From: Enemella evansiae
GTDB taxonomy: Bacteria > Actinomycetota > Actinomycetes > Propionibacteriales > Propionibacteriaceae
Assembly (NCBI RefSeq): GCF_002250705.1
Contig: NZ_NMVP01000033.1
Coordinates: forward strand, 124,001-188,000
Direction of reading: 5' to 3'
Length of the DNA stretch: 64,000 nucleotides
The stretch's first letter is position 1. Each line of letters begins with the position of its first letter. The position numbers were made by a program, and so were the translations under genes. This document shows positions 51,287-60,611 of the stretch, piece after piece. The notes under the pieces were generated by a model that had not been told where the DNA came from, searched no databases, and saw only the letters and a program-made list of their open reading frames with translations.

Positions 51287-52927
51287 TCAGCCCCGCTTCT
51301 GCTTGACGATCTGCTCCTGATCGACCTCATCCGACTCCAGCGCCTCGTGCTCCTCGCGACCGGCCTTCAGCATCTTGCCGTCCGAGGTCTGGAAGCCCTG
51401 CTTGAACTTGTCGATCTCGGTGCCGAGCGCGTTCGCGGTGTCGTCGTCGAACTTGTTGGTCTCACCGAGGGTGGTCAGGATGTTGGTGTTGTGCCGCAGG
51501 TGATCGAGCAGCTCCTGCTCGAAGCGCAGCACGTCGTCCACCGGCACGTCGTCGAAGTAGCCGTTGGTACCGGCCCACACGCTGACGACCTGGTCGGCCA
51601 CCGGGTACGGGTGGTACTGGCCCTGACGCAGCAGCTCGGTGAGCCGGGCACCGCGATCGAGCTGGCGCCGGGAGGCGGCGTCCAGGTCGGAGGCGAACAT
51701 CGCGAACGCCTGCATGTCGCGGTACTGCGCCAGGTTGATCTTCAGGGTGCCGGCCACGGTCTTCATCGCCTTCACCTGGGCGGCGCCACCGACGCGGGAC
51801 ACCGAGATGCCCACGTCCACGGCGGGCCGCTGGTTGGCGTTGAACAGGTCGGACTGCAGGAAGATCTGGCCGTCGGTGATCGAGATGACGTTGGTCGGGA
51901 TGAACGCCGACACGTCGTTGGCCTTGGTCTCGATGATCGGCAGACCGGTCATCGAGCCGGCGCCCAGCTCGTCGGAGAGTTTGGCGCAACGCTCCAGCAG
52001 ACGGGAGTGGAGGTAGAACACGTCACCGGGGTACGCCTCACGGCCCGGCGGGCGGCGCAGCAGCAGCGACATCGCCCGGTACGCCTCGGCCTGCTTGGTC
52101 AGGTCGTCGAAGACGATCAGCACGTGCTTGCCCTGGTACATCCAGTGCTGGCCGATCGAGGAACCCGAGTAGGGCGCGAGGTACTTGAAGCCGGCCGGCG
52201 CGGACGCCGGGGCGTGCACGATGGTGGTGTAGTCCATCGCACCGGCCTCTTCGAGGACACCCTTCACCTCGGCGACGGTGGAGCCCTTCTGGCCGACCGC
52301 GACGTAGATGCAGCGCACCTGCTTGGTCGGGTCACCGGACTCCCAGTTCGCCTTCTGGTTGATGATGGTGTCCAGCGCGATCGCGGTCTTGCCGGTCTTG
52401 CGGTCACCGATGATCAGCTGCCGCTGGCCGCGGCCGATCGGGATCATCGCGTCGATCGCCTTGATACCGGTCTGCAGCGGCTGGCGGACCTCCTGGCGAT
52501 CCATCACGCCGGCGGCCTGCAGCTCCAGCTGCCGGCGGCCGTCGATCGGGGTGATCTCGCCGAGACCGTCGATCGGGTTGCCGATCGCATCCACGACGCG
52601 GCCGAGGAAGCCGTCGCCGACGGGCACCGAGAGCACCTCGCCGGTGCCCTTGACCTTGGAGCCCTCCTCGATGCCCTCGGAGTTGCCGAGCACCACGACG
52701 CCGATCTCGCGGACGTCGAGGTTCAGCGCGATACCCATCACGCCGTTCTCGAACTCCAGCAGCTCGTTGGCCATGCAGGACGGCAGGCCCTCGACCCGGG
52801 CGATGCCGTCACCGGAGGTGACCACGGTGCCGACCTCTTCGCGCGAGGAGGTCTCCGGCGTGTAGTCCTGGACGAAGGAGTCCAGCGCGTTCCGGATCTC
52901 CTCCGGACGAATTGTGAGTTCCGCCAT
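51287..52927 (-). CDS. atpA: ATP synthase F1 alpha subunit
   Basis: 546 residues. Non-catalytic nucleotide-binding subunit with P-loop GDRKTGKT at 174-181 and the region [19 protein letters not shown]. The C-terminus is about 35 residues longer than in E. coli, charged ([19 protein letters not shown]), as in mycobacterial relatives, where this extension suppresses ATP hydrolysis. Confidence 0.97.
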   Translation of the reverse strand: MAELTIRPEEIRNALDSFVQDYTPETSSREEVGTVVTSGDGIARVEGLPSCMANELLEFENGVMGIALNLDVREIGVVVLGNSEGIEEGSKVKGTGEVLSVPVGDGFLGRVVDAIGNPIDGLGEITPIDGRRQLELQAAGVMDRQEVRQPLQTGIKAIDAMIPIGRGQRQLIIGDRKTGKTAIALDTIINQKANWESGDPTKQVRCIYVAVGQKGSTVAEVKGVLEEAGAMDYTTIVHAPASAPAGFKYLAPYSGSSIGQHWMYQGKHVLIVFDDLTKQAEAYRAMSLLLRRPPGREAYPGDVFYLHSRLLERCAKLSDELGAGSMTGLPIIETKANDVSAFIPTNVISITDGQIFLQSDLFNANQRPAVDVGISVSRVGGAAQVKAMKTVAGTLKINLAQYRDMQAFAMFASDLDAASRRQLDRGARLTELLRQGQYHPYPVADQVVSVWAGTNGYFDDVPVDDVLRFEQELLDHLRHNTNILTTLGETNKFDDDTANALGTEIDKFKQGFQTSDGKMLKAGREEHEALESDEVDQEQIVKQKRG

Positions 52928-52992
52928 CGTTGCGTCCCTGCTCTCGTTTCCCAGTTGCGTTGGTCTAGTTGTTGTTGGGGGCGTACGCCGGC

Positions 52993-53799
52993 TCAGCCGA
53001 GCCTGCGCCGCGCCTGATCGAGCTTGCCGGCCACGGTGCCCTCGATGACCTCGTCACCGAGCTGGACCCGCACGCCGCCGAGGACCTGGGGGTCCACGAT
53101 GACCTGCAGATCGACCTCGCGGCCCACCTGCCGGCTGAGCGCCGCGCGCAGCCGTTCGTGCTGCTCGCTGCTCAGCGGCTGGGCCACGTGCACGGTGGCG
53201 ATGCCGCGGTTGCGCAGCGCCGCCGCCTGGCCCAGGTAGTCCTCGATCGTGTTGCCGTAGTTGCCGCTGCGGGAACCGACCGCACGCCGGGCCAGCACCA
53301 GGGTGGCCTCGTTGACGCGGCCGTCCAGCAGCCGGGTGACCAGCGTCTCGCGCCGCGCCGCCGGCACGCTGCGATTGCCGAGCGTCTCCACCAGTCCCGG
53401 GTCACCGGACACGGTGCGGGCGAAGCGGAACAGCTCGTCCTCGGTGTCGTCGAGCTGCCCGGCGGCCTGGGCCGCCCGCAGTTCGGCGCGTACGCCCAGT
53501 CGCTCGAGCGCCGCGGCGAAGGATCGCCCGCCGCCCCAGCGCAGGGCCGCGGTCTCCTCGACCAGACGCACCGCCTGGTCGGAGACCTTGCCCGTGAGCA
53601 GCTGCCGGGCCAGCCCCTTGCGCTGGTCGACCGACAGTCCGGGGTCGGTGAGGCCGCGACGCAGACCGGGCTGCGCCTCCACCGCATCGACCACCGCGAA
53701 CAGCTCACCGGCCAGCGTCGAGTTGGGCTCCTGGGCGTCCAGGACGCGATCCAGGGAACCCAGCCGGGCCTCCTCGGCAGAGCTCACGGGGGCGCTCAC
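52993..53799 (-). CDS. atpH: ATP synthase delta subunit
   Basis: 268 residues, longer than the ~177 of E. coli but normal for actinobacteria. The N-terminal helical part and the C-terminal [20 protein letters not shown] and [20 protein letters not shown] segments join F1 to the peripheral stalk. It is a separate gene from atpF, unlike the b-delta fusion of mycobacteria. The start overlaps the atpF stop (GTGA). Confidence 0.94.
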   Translation of the reverse strand: MSAPVSSAEEARLGSLDRVLDAQEPNSTLAGELFAVVDAVEAQPGLRRGLTDPGLSVDQRKGLARQLLTGKVSDQAVRLVEETAALRWGGGRSFAAALERLGVRAELRAAQAAGQLDDTEDELFRFARTVSGDPGLVETLGNRSVPAARRETLVTRLLDGRVNEATLVLARRAVGSRSGNYGNTIEDYLGQAAALRNRGIATVHVAQPLSSEQHERLRAALSRQVGREVDLQVIVDPQVLGGVRVQLGDEVIEGTVAGKLDQARRRLG

Positions 53800-54356
53800 A
53801 GCGACCCCGTCCCCTGGCCCGCGGAATCCCGGTTCGGCTGCGACTCGAGGTCGGCGATGAAGCGGTCGATCGTGCGCCGGGCCCGCTCATCGTCATCGAG
53901 GGACTCCCCGACGATCCGACCGGCCAGGGTGGTGGCCAGGCCGCCCACCTCGGTACGCAGCTGGTTCACCACCTGGGTACGCTCCGCCTCGATCTGGGCG
54001 GTGGCGTTGGCCACGATCCGAGCGGACTCGGACTCGGCCTGTTCACGCATCTCGGCCTTGATCCGGGCGCCCTCGTTCTTGGCGTCCTCCCGGATCCGGG
54101 CGGCCTCCTGGCGCGCCTCGGCGAGCTGCTCCTGGTACTGGCGCAGCGCGGCCTCGGCCTCCTCCTGCGCCTTCTCGGCCTTCTCCATCCCGCCCTGGAT
54201 GGCCGTTGCACGCTCGGCGTACATCTTCTCGAAGGCGGGCACCACCTTCGCCCGCAGCACCAGGTAGATGAGGATCATGAGAATGATACCCATGATCACC
54301 TCGGAGAGGTGGGCCGGCGCGAGCGGGCCGAGGTTGATTGCCATCGGCACCATCAT
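53796..54356 (-). CDS. atpF: ATP synthase Fo b subunit
   Basis: 186 residues: one N-terminal membrane helix (about 17-37) and a long charged coiled coil (YAERATAIQGGMEKAEKAQE and on), forming the peripheral stalk. Two adjacent ATG codons (54356 and 54353) are possible starts after GAAAGGACG. Confidence 0.94.
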   Translation of the reverse strand: MMVPMAINLGPLAPAHLSEVIMGIILMILIYLVLRAKVVPAFEKMYAERATAIQGGMEKAEKAQEEAEAALRQYQEQLAEARQEAARIREDAKNEGARIKAEMREQAESESARIVANATAQIEAERTQVVNQLRTEVGGLATTLAGRIVGESLDDDERARRTIDRFIADLESQPNRDSAGQGTGSL

Positions 54357-54384
54357 CGTCGTCCTTTCGACAGCCTCGGTGGGA

Positions 54385-54606
54385 TCAGTTGATGACGAAG
54401 GCGAAGGCGAGCGCCAGGATGAACAGGGCCTCGACGATGGCCATGCCGATCCAGGCGGTGCCCATCATGGCGCCACGGGCCTCGGGCTGACGGGCGGTGC
54501 CCTGGATGACGGAGGCGAAGATCAGGCCTACGCCGATACCGGAGCCGATGGCCGCCAGGCCGGCGCCGATCATGTTCACCGAGCCGGCGATTTCCATGGG
54601 GGTCAT
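54385..54606 (-). CDS. atpE: ATP synthase Fo c subunit
   Basis: 73 residues, two helices joined by the polar loop ARQPEARG. The ion-binding carboxylate is Glu59 in IGMAIVEALFI, followed by Ala rather than the Ser/Thr typical of Na+-binding rings, so proton coupling is expected. GGAAAG precedes the start. Confidence 0.97.
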   Translation of the reverse strand: MTPMEIAGSVNMIGAGLAAIGSGIGVGLIFASVIQGTARQPEARGAMMGTAWIGMAIVEALFILALAFAFVIN

Positions 54607-54666
54607 GTGGGTTTCCTTTCGGATTTCCGTTTTATTGGACGGTCTTTGTGGTGGTCAGGTGGGCGG

Positions 54667-55476
54667 TCAGTGTTCCTCGGCGAGCGAGGAGGCGACGTAC
54701 TGAGCGGTCAGCACGGTGAAGATGTAGGCCTGCAGGGTCGCGACCAGCAGCTCGAGGGCGAAGATCGCGAAGCTGAACACCAGCGACACCCCGCCGGCGA
54801 ACTTGTAGAACAGGCCCTGGGACTCGGTCAGCAGGTAGGTGCCGCCGACGACGAACACCAGCACCACCAGGTGGCCGGCGAACATGTTGCCGAAGAGTCG
54901 CAGACCGAGGGTGACCGGGCGGACGATGAAGTTCGACAGCAGCTCGATCGGGGTGATCAGGATGTAGAGCGGGGCCGGGACGCCGGCCGGGAAGAGGCTG
55001 TTCTTGAAGTACTTCCCGCCGTGCCGGGCGATGCCGGCGGCGTTGTAGATGATCCAGCTGAGGATGGCCAGACCCCAGGCGTACCCGACATTGGAGAAGG
55101 TCGGGAACATGAACAGCGGGAAGACCCCGAAGACGTTGTTCACCCAGATGAAGGAGAACAGCCCGAGCAGGTAGGGCAGGTAGCGCCGGAAATCGTGACC
55201 CAGCGCATCGCGGGCGACCCCGTTGCGGATGAAGTCGTAGATGTACTCCCAGAAGAACTGGCGCTTGCTGGGCAGCACGGTGAGCTTGCGGGAGGCGAGC
55301 AGCCAGACCACGATCACCAGCACCGCAGCGATCACGGCCATCACGAAGGGCTTGTTCAGCCACGCCGGGGCGGAGTCCCACCAGCCGGGCAGACCGTTGA
55401 ATCTGAAGTCCTCGAGGCTCGGCGGCTTGTAGCCCCCGCCGCCTTCGAGCGGGAGCAGCGGCGTGGACGGGTTCAC
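54667..55476 (-). CDS. atpB: ATP synthase Fo a subunit
   Basis: 269 residues with five to six membrane helices. The essential stator arginine is Arg193 in PVTLGLRLFGNMFAGH. GTG 55476 is chosen: AAGGA lies upstream and it overlaps the stop of the preceding gene. The longer frame to 55635 lies inside that gene. Confidence 0.95.
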   Translation of the reverse strand: MNPSTPLLPLEGGGGYKPPSLEDFRFNGLPGWWDSAPAWLNKPFVMAVIAAVLVIVVWLLASRKLTVLPSKRQFFWEYIYDFIRNGVARDALGHDFRRYLPYLLGLFSFIWVNNVFGVFPLFMFPTFSNVGYAWGLAILSWIIYNAAGIARHGGKYFKNSLFPAGVPAPLYILITPIELLSNFIVRPVTLGLRLFGNMFAGHLVVLVFVVGGTYLLTESQGLFYKFAGGVSLVFSFAIFALELLVATLQAYIFTVLTAQYVASSLAEEH

Positions 55477-55835
55477 CGGCGTTCCTTCCCAGTGGTAGTG
55501 GACTTTCCGTCCGTCGCAGTCTCGGACTGCTCGTGCGACATCCGGCGAATCACGATGTAGACACCCAGTCCGGCGCCGAGCACCAGACCGATCGGCATCA
55601 AGAAGCTTGTCTGCAACCAGCGGTCCAACAACCACCCGAGCCCGCCGTAGCAGAGCAGTCCGGCGATCAGGTAGGACAGCACCCGCATGGCCTCGTTCTG
55701 ACCCCGGGCATCGGCGGCCCGATCGGCCGAGGAGCGCGCCTGCGGCTCGCGATCGTCGCGTGCGGTGGCCAAGGTCACCGATCCCTCCTGCTGGTTCCGC
55801 AGCGGAACATTATCAGTCCGTACGCCGATGGTCAC
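55473..55835 (-). CDS. AtpZ/AtpI-like membrane protein
   Basis: 120 residues: a polar N-terminus (1-45), then two membrane helices (SYLIAGLLCYGGLGWLLDRW and FLMPIGLVLGAGLGVYIVIR) and a charged tail. The GxGxLLD pattern at the end of helix 1 is typical of AtpZ, a protein that accompanies Fo and is proposed to help assembly or Mg/Ca transport. It overlaps both neighbours by 4 nt. Confidence 0.82.
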   Translation of the reverse strand: MTIGVRTDNVPLRNQQEGSVTLATARDDREPQARSSADRAADARGQNEAMRVLSYLIAGLLCYGGLGWLLDRWLQTSFLMPIGLVLGAGLGVYIVIRRMSHEQSETATDGKSTTTGKERR

Positions 55836-56371
55836 TTCGCCTCACCCCCACTGGGGTCTGATGAGTCGGGCGCCTGGGTCGGCTCATCGAAGTAGGGCAC
55901 GCGGAGCCGGTGCAGGGCGTACGCCTCGGCCGCCAGCCACCCGGTGACGGTCAGCGCGGCGCTGACCACCAGCGGCACCCGGGCCAGGCTGGCCGGGTCG
56001 CTGGCCAGGTTGAACCAGGCGTACAGCACGAAGAGCATCAACCCGACGCGGAAGCCGAAGGAGGCCAGCGTGGCGGCCAGCACGGTACGGGTGTCGGCGG
56101 CGGCGAAGCGGACCTGGACGGCCTGCCCGATCACCTGGAAGACGATCACCAGTGCGGCGCCGAAGAGGGCGGCGAACAGGCCCCGCTTCCCCATCGCGAC
56201 GGCCGAGACGCCGATCGCGAGCAGGGCGGCGGCGTGGGCGCCGAGCAGACCGGCGAAGAGCAGGGTACGGGCACGCTGGATCGCGATGACACCACCGCCG
56301 TGGGAGGCACCCACGGAGGAGGCTGGCCCAGGGGGCACGGCACCGGTCACAGTCGTCATCGTCCCGCACAT
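55832..56371 (-). CDS. Four-helix membrane protein at the head of the atp operon (AtpI-like)
   Basis: 179 residues; ATG 56371 or ATG 56359 (MTTVTGAV) could be the start, neither with a strong Shine-Dalgarno. Four hydrophobic segments (about 40-60, 66-85, 100-122, 130-150) resemble AtpI, which helps c-ring assembly. The C-terminal tail is acidic. The stop overlaps the AtpZ-like start. Assignment rests on position and topology more than on sequence motifs. Confidence 0.72.
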   Translation of the reverse strand: MCGTMTTVTGAVPPGPASSVGASHGGGVIAIQRARTLLFAGLLGAHAAALLAIGVSAVAMGKRGLFAALFGAALVIVFQVIGQAVQVRFAAADTRTVLAATLASFGFRVGLMLFVLYAWFNLASDPASLARVPLVVSAALTVTGWLAAEAYALHRLRVPYFDEPTQAPDSSDPSGGEAK

Positions 56372-56388
56372 CTCGAGGTCATTCCACC

Positions 56389-56405
56389 CCGGCGGGGCCC
56401 GCCGG
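56389..56405 (-). promoter_or_regulatory. Hairpin in the atp operon leader
   Basis: CCGGCGGG-G-CCCGCCGG is a perfect 8-bp palindrome 18 nt upstream of the first ATG of the operon. A TAAGTT about 20 nt further upstream on the minus strand may be a -10. The hairpin could shape the mRNA 5' end. Confidence 0.4.
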
Positions 56406-56468
56406 AGGATTGCTTGTGAAACTTAGCACAAACGGTCGGGGTGCTGCGACACGGCACACTCCTCCACC

Positions 56469-56487
56469 GTCCCGACCCCGGAGGTCG
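56469..56487 (-). terminator. Hairpin after wecA
   Basis: CCCGACC/GGTCGGG with a 5-nt loop, 36 nt after the wecA-like stop on the minus strand and before the atp operon leader. It separates the two transcripts. Confidence 0.5.
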
Positions 56488-56522
56488 GGGTTCTACCAGG
56501 TGGTCAGGCGCGGCGGGGTGCC

Positions 56523-57686
56523 TCAGACGGGCGGGGTCTCCTGGACGCGGGCCTCGGCCTCGCGTTCGGCCTGCCGGGTCGCCACCGAGGAACCGGGGGT
56601 GCCGCCGGGGGCGCCGAGCGTGAAATAAGTCACCACACCGATCAGCCCGACGACGATGGCGACGATCTCCCAGCGCGGGGTGATGCCGATCGCGATCACG
56701 CCGAAGGAGATCAGCGCGGTCCAGACATACATCAGCAGCACCGCGCGCCGGTGTGAGTGCCCGCGCTCCAGCAACCGGTGGTGCAGGTGTTGCTTGTCCG
56801 CCACCCAGAACCACCTGCCGGCGTACGTCCGCCTGATGAAGGCCAGCAGGAAATCCAGGAACGGCAGCGCCAGGATCGCCAGCGGCAGGATCAGCGGCAG
56901 GTAGGCCGCCATCAACCCCGACCCCTCGGCCTGCAGCTTGGCGGAGTCGATCTGGCCGGTCAGCGAGATCGTGGTGGTGGCCAGCATCAACCCGAGCAGC
57001 ATCGCCCCGGAGTCACCCATGAACATCCGCGCCGGGAAGTAATTGTGCGGCAGGAAGCCGATGCAGATGCCGGCGATCGCGATGCTCAACAGGCTGGCGG
57101 TCTGCGCCCGCGGCAGTGCCTGGGTGTAGACCAGCTGATAGGAGTAGGTGAAGAAGGCCATCGCCCCGATCGCGACGACTCCGGCGGCCAGCCCGTCGAG
57201 CCCGTCGACGTAGTTGACCGCATTGGTGCAGAGCACGATGAAGAACACCGTGATCGCGATGGATTCCGAATCGCCCAGCGAGATGATCGTGTTCGGCAGC
57301 GGGATCCAGAGCATCTTCACGCCCTGGGCGACGACCAGGCCGGCGGCGAGCACCTGCCCGGCGAGCTTGGCGATCGCATTCAGCTCGAACAGGTCGTCGA
57401 GGACACCGACGATCGAGATCACCACCGCGGCCAGCAGGATCGCCCGGAAATCGTGCTGGATCAAGACATTGCGGCCGAGGAACGGCAGATGGGTGGACAG
57501 CACGTAGGCCGCACCCACGCCGAGCAGCATCGCGACCCCGCCGAAATACGGGATCGGGATCGCGTGCACATCGCGGTCCCGGACCTTGGCGACCGCCCCG
57601 GTGCGCAGCGCGACGCGACGCGCCAACCCGCTGAGCAGGTAGGTCGTCGCCGCCGTCACCAGCAGCACCAGGAGATATTCGCGCAT
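56523..57686 (-). CDS. wecA: Undecaprenyl-phosphate GlcNAc-1-phosphate transferase (WecA/TagO family)
   Basis: 387 residues with about eleven membrane helices. The polyprenyl-phosphate sugar-1-phosphate transferase motifs are present: IVGVLDDLFELNAIAKLAGQ, NAVNYVDGLDGLAAG and ARMFMGDSGAMLLG, plus the basic HHRLLERGHSHRRAV loop. It starts wall polymer (arabinogalactan- or teichoic-type) synthesis. The last ~35 residues are a charged cytoplasmic tail. It is 3 nt downstream of the Sua5 gene. Confidence 0.93.
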   Translation of the reverse strand: MREYLLVLLVTAATTYLLSGLARRVALRTGAVAKVRDRDVHAIPIPYFGGVAMLLGVGAAYVLSTHLPFLGRNVLIQHDFRAILLAAVVISIVGVLDDLFELNAIAKLAGQVLAAGLVVAQGVKMLWIPLPNTIISLGDSESIAITVFFIVLCTNAVNYVDGLDGLAAGVVAIGAMAFFTYSYQLVYTQALPRAQTASLLSIAIAGICIGFLPHNYFPARMFMGDSGAMLLGLMLATTTISLTGQIDSAKLQAEGSGLMAAYLPLILPLAILALPFLDFLLAFIRRTYAGRWFWVADKQHLHHRLLERGHSHRRAVLLMYVWTALISFGVIAIGITPRWEIVAIVVGLIGVVTYFTLGAPGGTPGSSVATRQAEREAEARVQETPPV

Positions 57687-57689
57687 CGC

Positions 57690-58490
57690 TCAGCCGGCCC
57701 CGTTGCTCTCGTTCTCGTTCTCGGCGATCGGCCCGGGGGCGGGCTCGGGCTCGACCTCGGGACCGGCGGAGGCCGGTGCCGGTGCCCGGTCGTCGAGATA
57801 GGGCACGGTACGCCGCAGCTCGTCGATGCTCAGCGCGCCGTGGCGGACCACCGCCCCGTAGTCGGAGCGGGTGAAGTCGACGATGGTGGACGACTCGGCA
57901 CCGCGGGTCGGCCCGTCGTCGAGGTAGACCGCGACCCGGTCGCCGAGCTGGTCGGCGGCGACCTCGGCATCGGTGGCGGCGGGCCGGCCGGTGCGGTTGG
58001 CACTGGAGACCGCCAGCGGGCCGGTGGCCCGGAGCAGCTCCCGGGCCAGCTCGTGGTCGGGTACCCGGACCGCGATGGTGCCACGGGTCTCCCCCAGGTC
58101 CATCTGCAGCGACGGCTGGGCCTGCAGGATGATCGTCAACGGACCCGGCCAGTGCTGCTCGGCGAGCCGCTTGGCCGGCTCGGGGATGTCCCGGCCGAGC
58201 GCCATCATCACCGACGGCTCGGCGATCAGCACCGGTGGCGGCATGTCGCGGCCCCGGCCCTTGGCGTCCAACAGCCGCTGCACCGCGCTGGCGGAGAAGG
58301 AGTTGGCGCCGATGCCATAGACGGTGTCGGTCGGCAGCACCACGCACTCCCCCGCCTCCACGGCTCGCCGGGCCGCGTCGATGCCGGCGGCGCGCTGGTC
58401 GGGCTCGCGGCAGTCGAAGCGCTGGTAGCTCGGTGCGTCATCGGGCGCGGCGGCGCCGATGGGCTCGTTCTCGGGTTCCTCCTCGGTCAC
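57690..58490 (-). CDS. L-threonylcarbamoyladenylate synthase (Sua5/YciO/YrdC)
   Basis: 266 residues. It makes threonylcarbamoyl-AMP for tRNA t6A. Signature segments: AGECVVLPTDTVYGIGANSF, RLLDAKGRGRDMPPPVLI, WPGPLTIIL, GTIAVRVPDH and SSANRTGRPAATD. N- and C-terminal tails (about 1-35 and 235-266) are low-complexity and acidic. No complete Sua5 C-terminal domain is present, so it is TsaC-like in extent. Confidence 0.92.
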   Translation of the reverse strand: MTEEEPENEPIGAAAPDDAPSYQRFDCREPDQRAAGIDAARRAVEAGECVVLPTDTVYGIGANSFSASAVQRLLDAKGRGRDMPPPVLIAEPSVMMALGRDIPEPAKRLAEQHWPGPLTIILQAQPSLQMDLGETRGTIAVRVPDHELARELLRATGPLAVSSANRTGRPAATDAEVAADQLGDRVAVYLDDGPTRGAESSTIVDFTRSDYGAVVRHGALSIDELRRTVPYLDDRAPAPASAGPEVEPEPAPGPIAENENESNGAG

Positions 58491-58524
58491 GGCGTCAATC
58501 CTGCCACCTCGGCGGCCCCGCCAC

Positions 58525-59367
58525 TCACCGGCGACGCGCGGTGACGAAGCGCGGCCGGTCGGTCAGGTCGCGGTGATCGCGGACCTGATCGAACCCGCCA
58601 TGGGCGAGGAACACCTCCGCGGCGCTGCGCTGCTGCACCTCGGCGTGCTCGGCGCAGACCAGCCCGCCGGGCCGCAACAGTCGGGCGGCGACGTCGGTGA
58701 GCACCCGGATCGCGTCCAGCCCGTCGGTGCCGGAGAAGAGGGCGAGTTCGGGATCGTGGTCACGGACCTCGGCCGGTACGCCCTCCCAGGCGGTGAGCGG
58801 GATGTAGGGCGGGTTGCAGATCACCAGGTCGACGGTGCCGTCCAGATCGCCGAAGGCGTCGGCCATGTCACCCTGGCGCAGGTCGACCCCGGTGCCGGTG
58901 AGGTTGCGCGCCGCCCAGGCGTACGCCTCCTCGGAGAGTTCGACCGCGTGCAGCTCGGTCTCCGGCGCCTCGGCGTGCAGGGCCAGGGAGATCGCCCCGG
59001 ACCCGGTGCAGGGTTCGACGACCCGCGGCCGCTCGGCGCCGGCGGCGCGCAGTTCGGCGAGCCGGTCGAGCGCCCAGCCGGTCATCACCTCGGTCTCCGG
59101 GCGGGGTACGAACACGCCCGGGCCGACCGCCAGGCGTACCGTCCGGAAATGCGCCTCGCCGGTGAGGTGCTGCAGCGGCGTACCGGCCGCCCGCTCGTGA
59201 ATCAACTCGTCGAACAGTGCCTGCTGGTCGGGGGTCGGATCGTCGGCGAGCACCAGCCGCGTCGTGGGTACGCCGAGCACGTGCGCCAGCAGGGTCCGCG
59301 CCTCGGCGTCGGCCGACGGCCCGGGCAGCCGACCGGCCGCCGCCCGGATCAGCTCCGGGATCCTCAC
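58525..59367 (-). CDS. prmC: Release factor glutamine methyltransferase PrmC
   Basis: 280 residues. Methylates the Gln of the GGQ motif in release factors. The N-terminal helical domain (about 1-75) is followed by the SAM-binding EPCTGSGAISLAL and the catalytic NPPY in LVICNPPYIPL. Normally it directly follows prfA. Here four extra genes lie between them, and its GTG start overlaps the stop of the last of these (GTGA), so its translation is coupled to that gene. Confidence 0.95.
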   Translation of the reverse strand: MRIPELIRAAAGRLPGPSADAEARTLLAHVLGVPTTRLVLADDPTPDQQALFDELIHERAAGTPLQHLTGEAHFRTVRLAVGPGVFVPRPETEVMTGWALDRLAELRAAGAERPRVVEPCTGSGAISLALHAEAPETELHAVELSEEAYAWAARNLTGTGVDLRQGDMADAFGDLDGTVDLVICNPPYIPLTAWEGVPAEVRDHDPELALFSGTDGLDAIRVLTDVAARLLRPGGLVCAEHAEVQQRSAAEVFLAHGGFDQVRDHRDLTDRPRFVTARRR

Positions 59368-59774
59368 AGCAGTTCGTCGCAGAGCGCGGCCAACAGTGGC
59401 GGAGCGATCCGCCGCACCTCTGCCGCGTACGTTTCGCCGCCGAGGCTCTCCACGAACCCGACCGAGATCAGGTTGTCCGATTCGGCGGGATGGTCCCGCA
59501 GTTCCTGCTCCAACGCGTCGAGTACCGGCCTGGCTCGGCCGGGATGCCCCTCCGAAACCTGCTCACCCACCCAATCGGCCACCTCGGCAAGGACGACCGT
59601 CGGAAGGATCTCGCCGTAGTAATCGACGTGTCGACCCAGCAGGCGACGAATCGGCTCGGCGCTGGCCAACCGGTCGATCACCCTCACGTCCTGTGGATCG
59701 ACTTCATCCGGTACGGGCTCGTTGAGCCACGATCGGGGGCCGATGAAGCCCATCCCCGCCTTCCCGAGCTTCAT
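59364..59774 (-). CDS. Unrecognised 136-residue protein, immunity-like (resembles DUF7674)
   Basis: An all-helical acidic protein. The segments VDYYGEILPTVVLAEVADWV and LDALEQELRDHPAESDNLIS, then VGFVESL, resemble the DUF7674 pattern seen in small proteins beside polymorphic toxins. The family call is from memory and tentative. It starts one base after the stop of the CpnT-N-like gene and overlaps prmC. An immunity or chaperone partner of the exported module upstream is the best reading. Confidence 0.6.
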   Translation of the reverse strand: MKLGKAGMGFIGPRSWLNEPVPDEVDPQDVRVIDRLASAEPIRRLLGRHVDYYGEILPTVVLAEVADWVGEQVSEGHPGRARPVLDALEQELRDHPAESDNLISVGFVESLGGETYAAEVRRIAPPLLAALCDELL

Positions 59775-59775
59775 C

Positions 59776-60270
59776 TCAAGCGAGCAACTTCTCGATGGTG
59801 AAGTTGATCGCGAACTGGATGGCCCGGCCGGCGATGATCTTGGCGACCGGGATCCAGGCCAGGGAGGCGCCGGCGGTCGGTACGGCGGCGGCGATGGCGG
59901 AGGCGATCTGGATGGCGAGGGCGACCAGCTGCACCACCACGACGATCTTCAGCGCGATCACCAGGGCGCCGATCACGAACAGGCAGCCGCCGATGATCCC
60001 GGCCGCGGAGCCGAGATCGGTGACGACCTGCATCACGTTGTCCTGGCTCTCGTAGAACTGCTTCTTGAACGCCTCCATGCCGGCGTCGCGGTTCTCCAGC
60101 AGCGCGGTCCGGGCGCCCTCGTCGGCGCCGCCGCGCGGGCCCTGCACCTCGTTGCAGAACGAGACCCAGCGCCCACCCCAGTCGAACATCTTGTCCTCGT
60201 TGACCTCGGGCCATTCGAAGCCGAGCAGGTTCAGCAGGTGCGAGACCTCACCCGGGAGCATCACCGCCAT
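59776..60270 (-). CDS. CpnT-N-like/WXG-fold membrane protein without toxin domain
   Basis: 164 residues. The N-terminal part (about 1-80) has the tryptophan pattern of type VII-exported CpnT/LXG N-domains (FEWPEVNEDKMFDWGGRW, W20, W31, W35) and charged helices. The second half (84-155) is strongly hydrophobic, with two or three membrane segments. CpnT-type proteins normally continue into a C-terminal toxin; here the protein stops right after NFTIEKLLA. It may be a stripped toxin carrier or a pore-forming partner. It overlaps the WXG gene by one base (TGATG). Confidence 0.65.
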   Translation of the reverse strand: MAVMLPGEVSHLLNLLGFEWPEVNEDKMFDWGGRWVSFCNEVQGPRGGADEGARTALLENRDAGMEAFKKQFYESQDNVMQVVTDLGSAAGIIGGCLFVIGALVIALKIVVVVQLVALAIQIASAIAAAVPTAGASLAWIPVAKIIAGRAIQFAINFTIEKLLA

Positions 60271-60611
60271 CAGACGGCCCTCGTCCCGCCACCGCTCGAG
60301 GTGGAGTTGGCGATCTGGCTGTTGTCCTGCTCGCCCTGATCGTAGATGTCGGCGGCCAGGTTCATCTTCTCACCGAAGTCCTTGTAGGAACCGGCCGAGC
60401 TCTGCACGGTCTCGGTGACCCGTTCCAGCACGGCCTGGTAGATCATCTGGGCGATCGGGCCGACGGTGTCGTTGCCCGGGCCGAAGACCGACATGTCGCT
60501 GCACTCGTTGAGCAGGTTCTGGAACTTCTGCTCCAGGTCGGCACCGGCGTCGCTGACGCCCTTGCCGCCGGTACGCAGCTGCGCGGTGTTGTAGTTGAGC
60601 TGGTCAGCCAT
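60270..60611 (-). CDS. WXG100/EspC-like type VII secretion substrate
   Basis: 113 residues, about the WXG100 size. Two helices (about 15-40 and 50-88) are joined by a turn SVFGPGNDTVG in place of a strict WxG. The C-terminal export signal YxxxD/E is met by Y90-D-Q-G-E94. The last 20 residues are a Ser/Thr/Gly tail. Such proteins are exported as helical hairpins by ESX/T7SS machines, none of whose components are in this window. The start lies inside the end of the YbaB-like gene (8-nt overlap). Confidence 0.72.
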   Translation of the reverse strand: MADQLNYNTAQLRTGGKGVSDAGADLEQKFQNLLNECSDMSVFGPGNDTVGPIAQMIYQAVLERVTETVQSSAGSYKDFGEKMNLAADIYDQGEQDNSQIANSTSSGGGTRAV

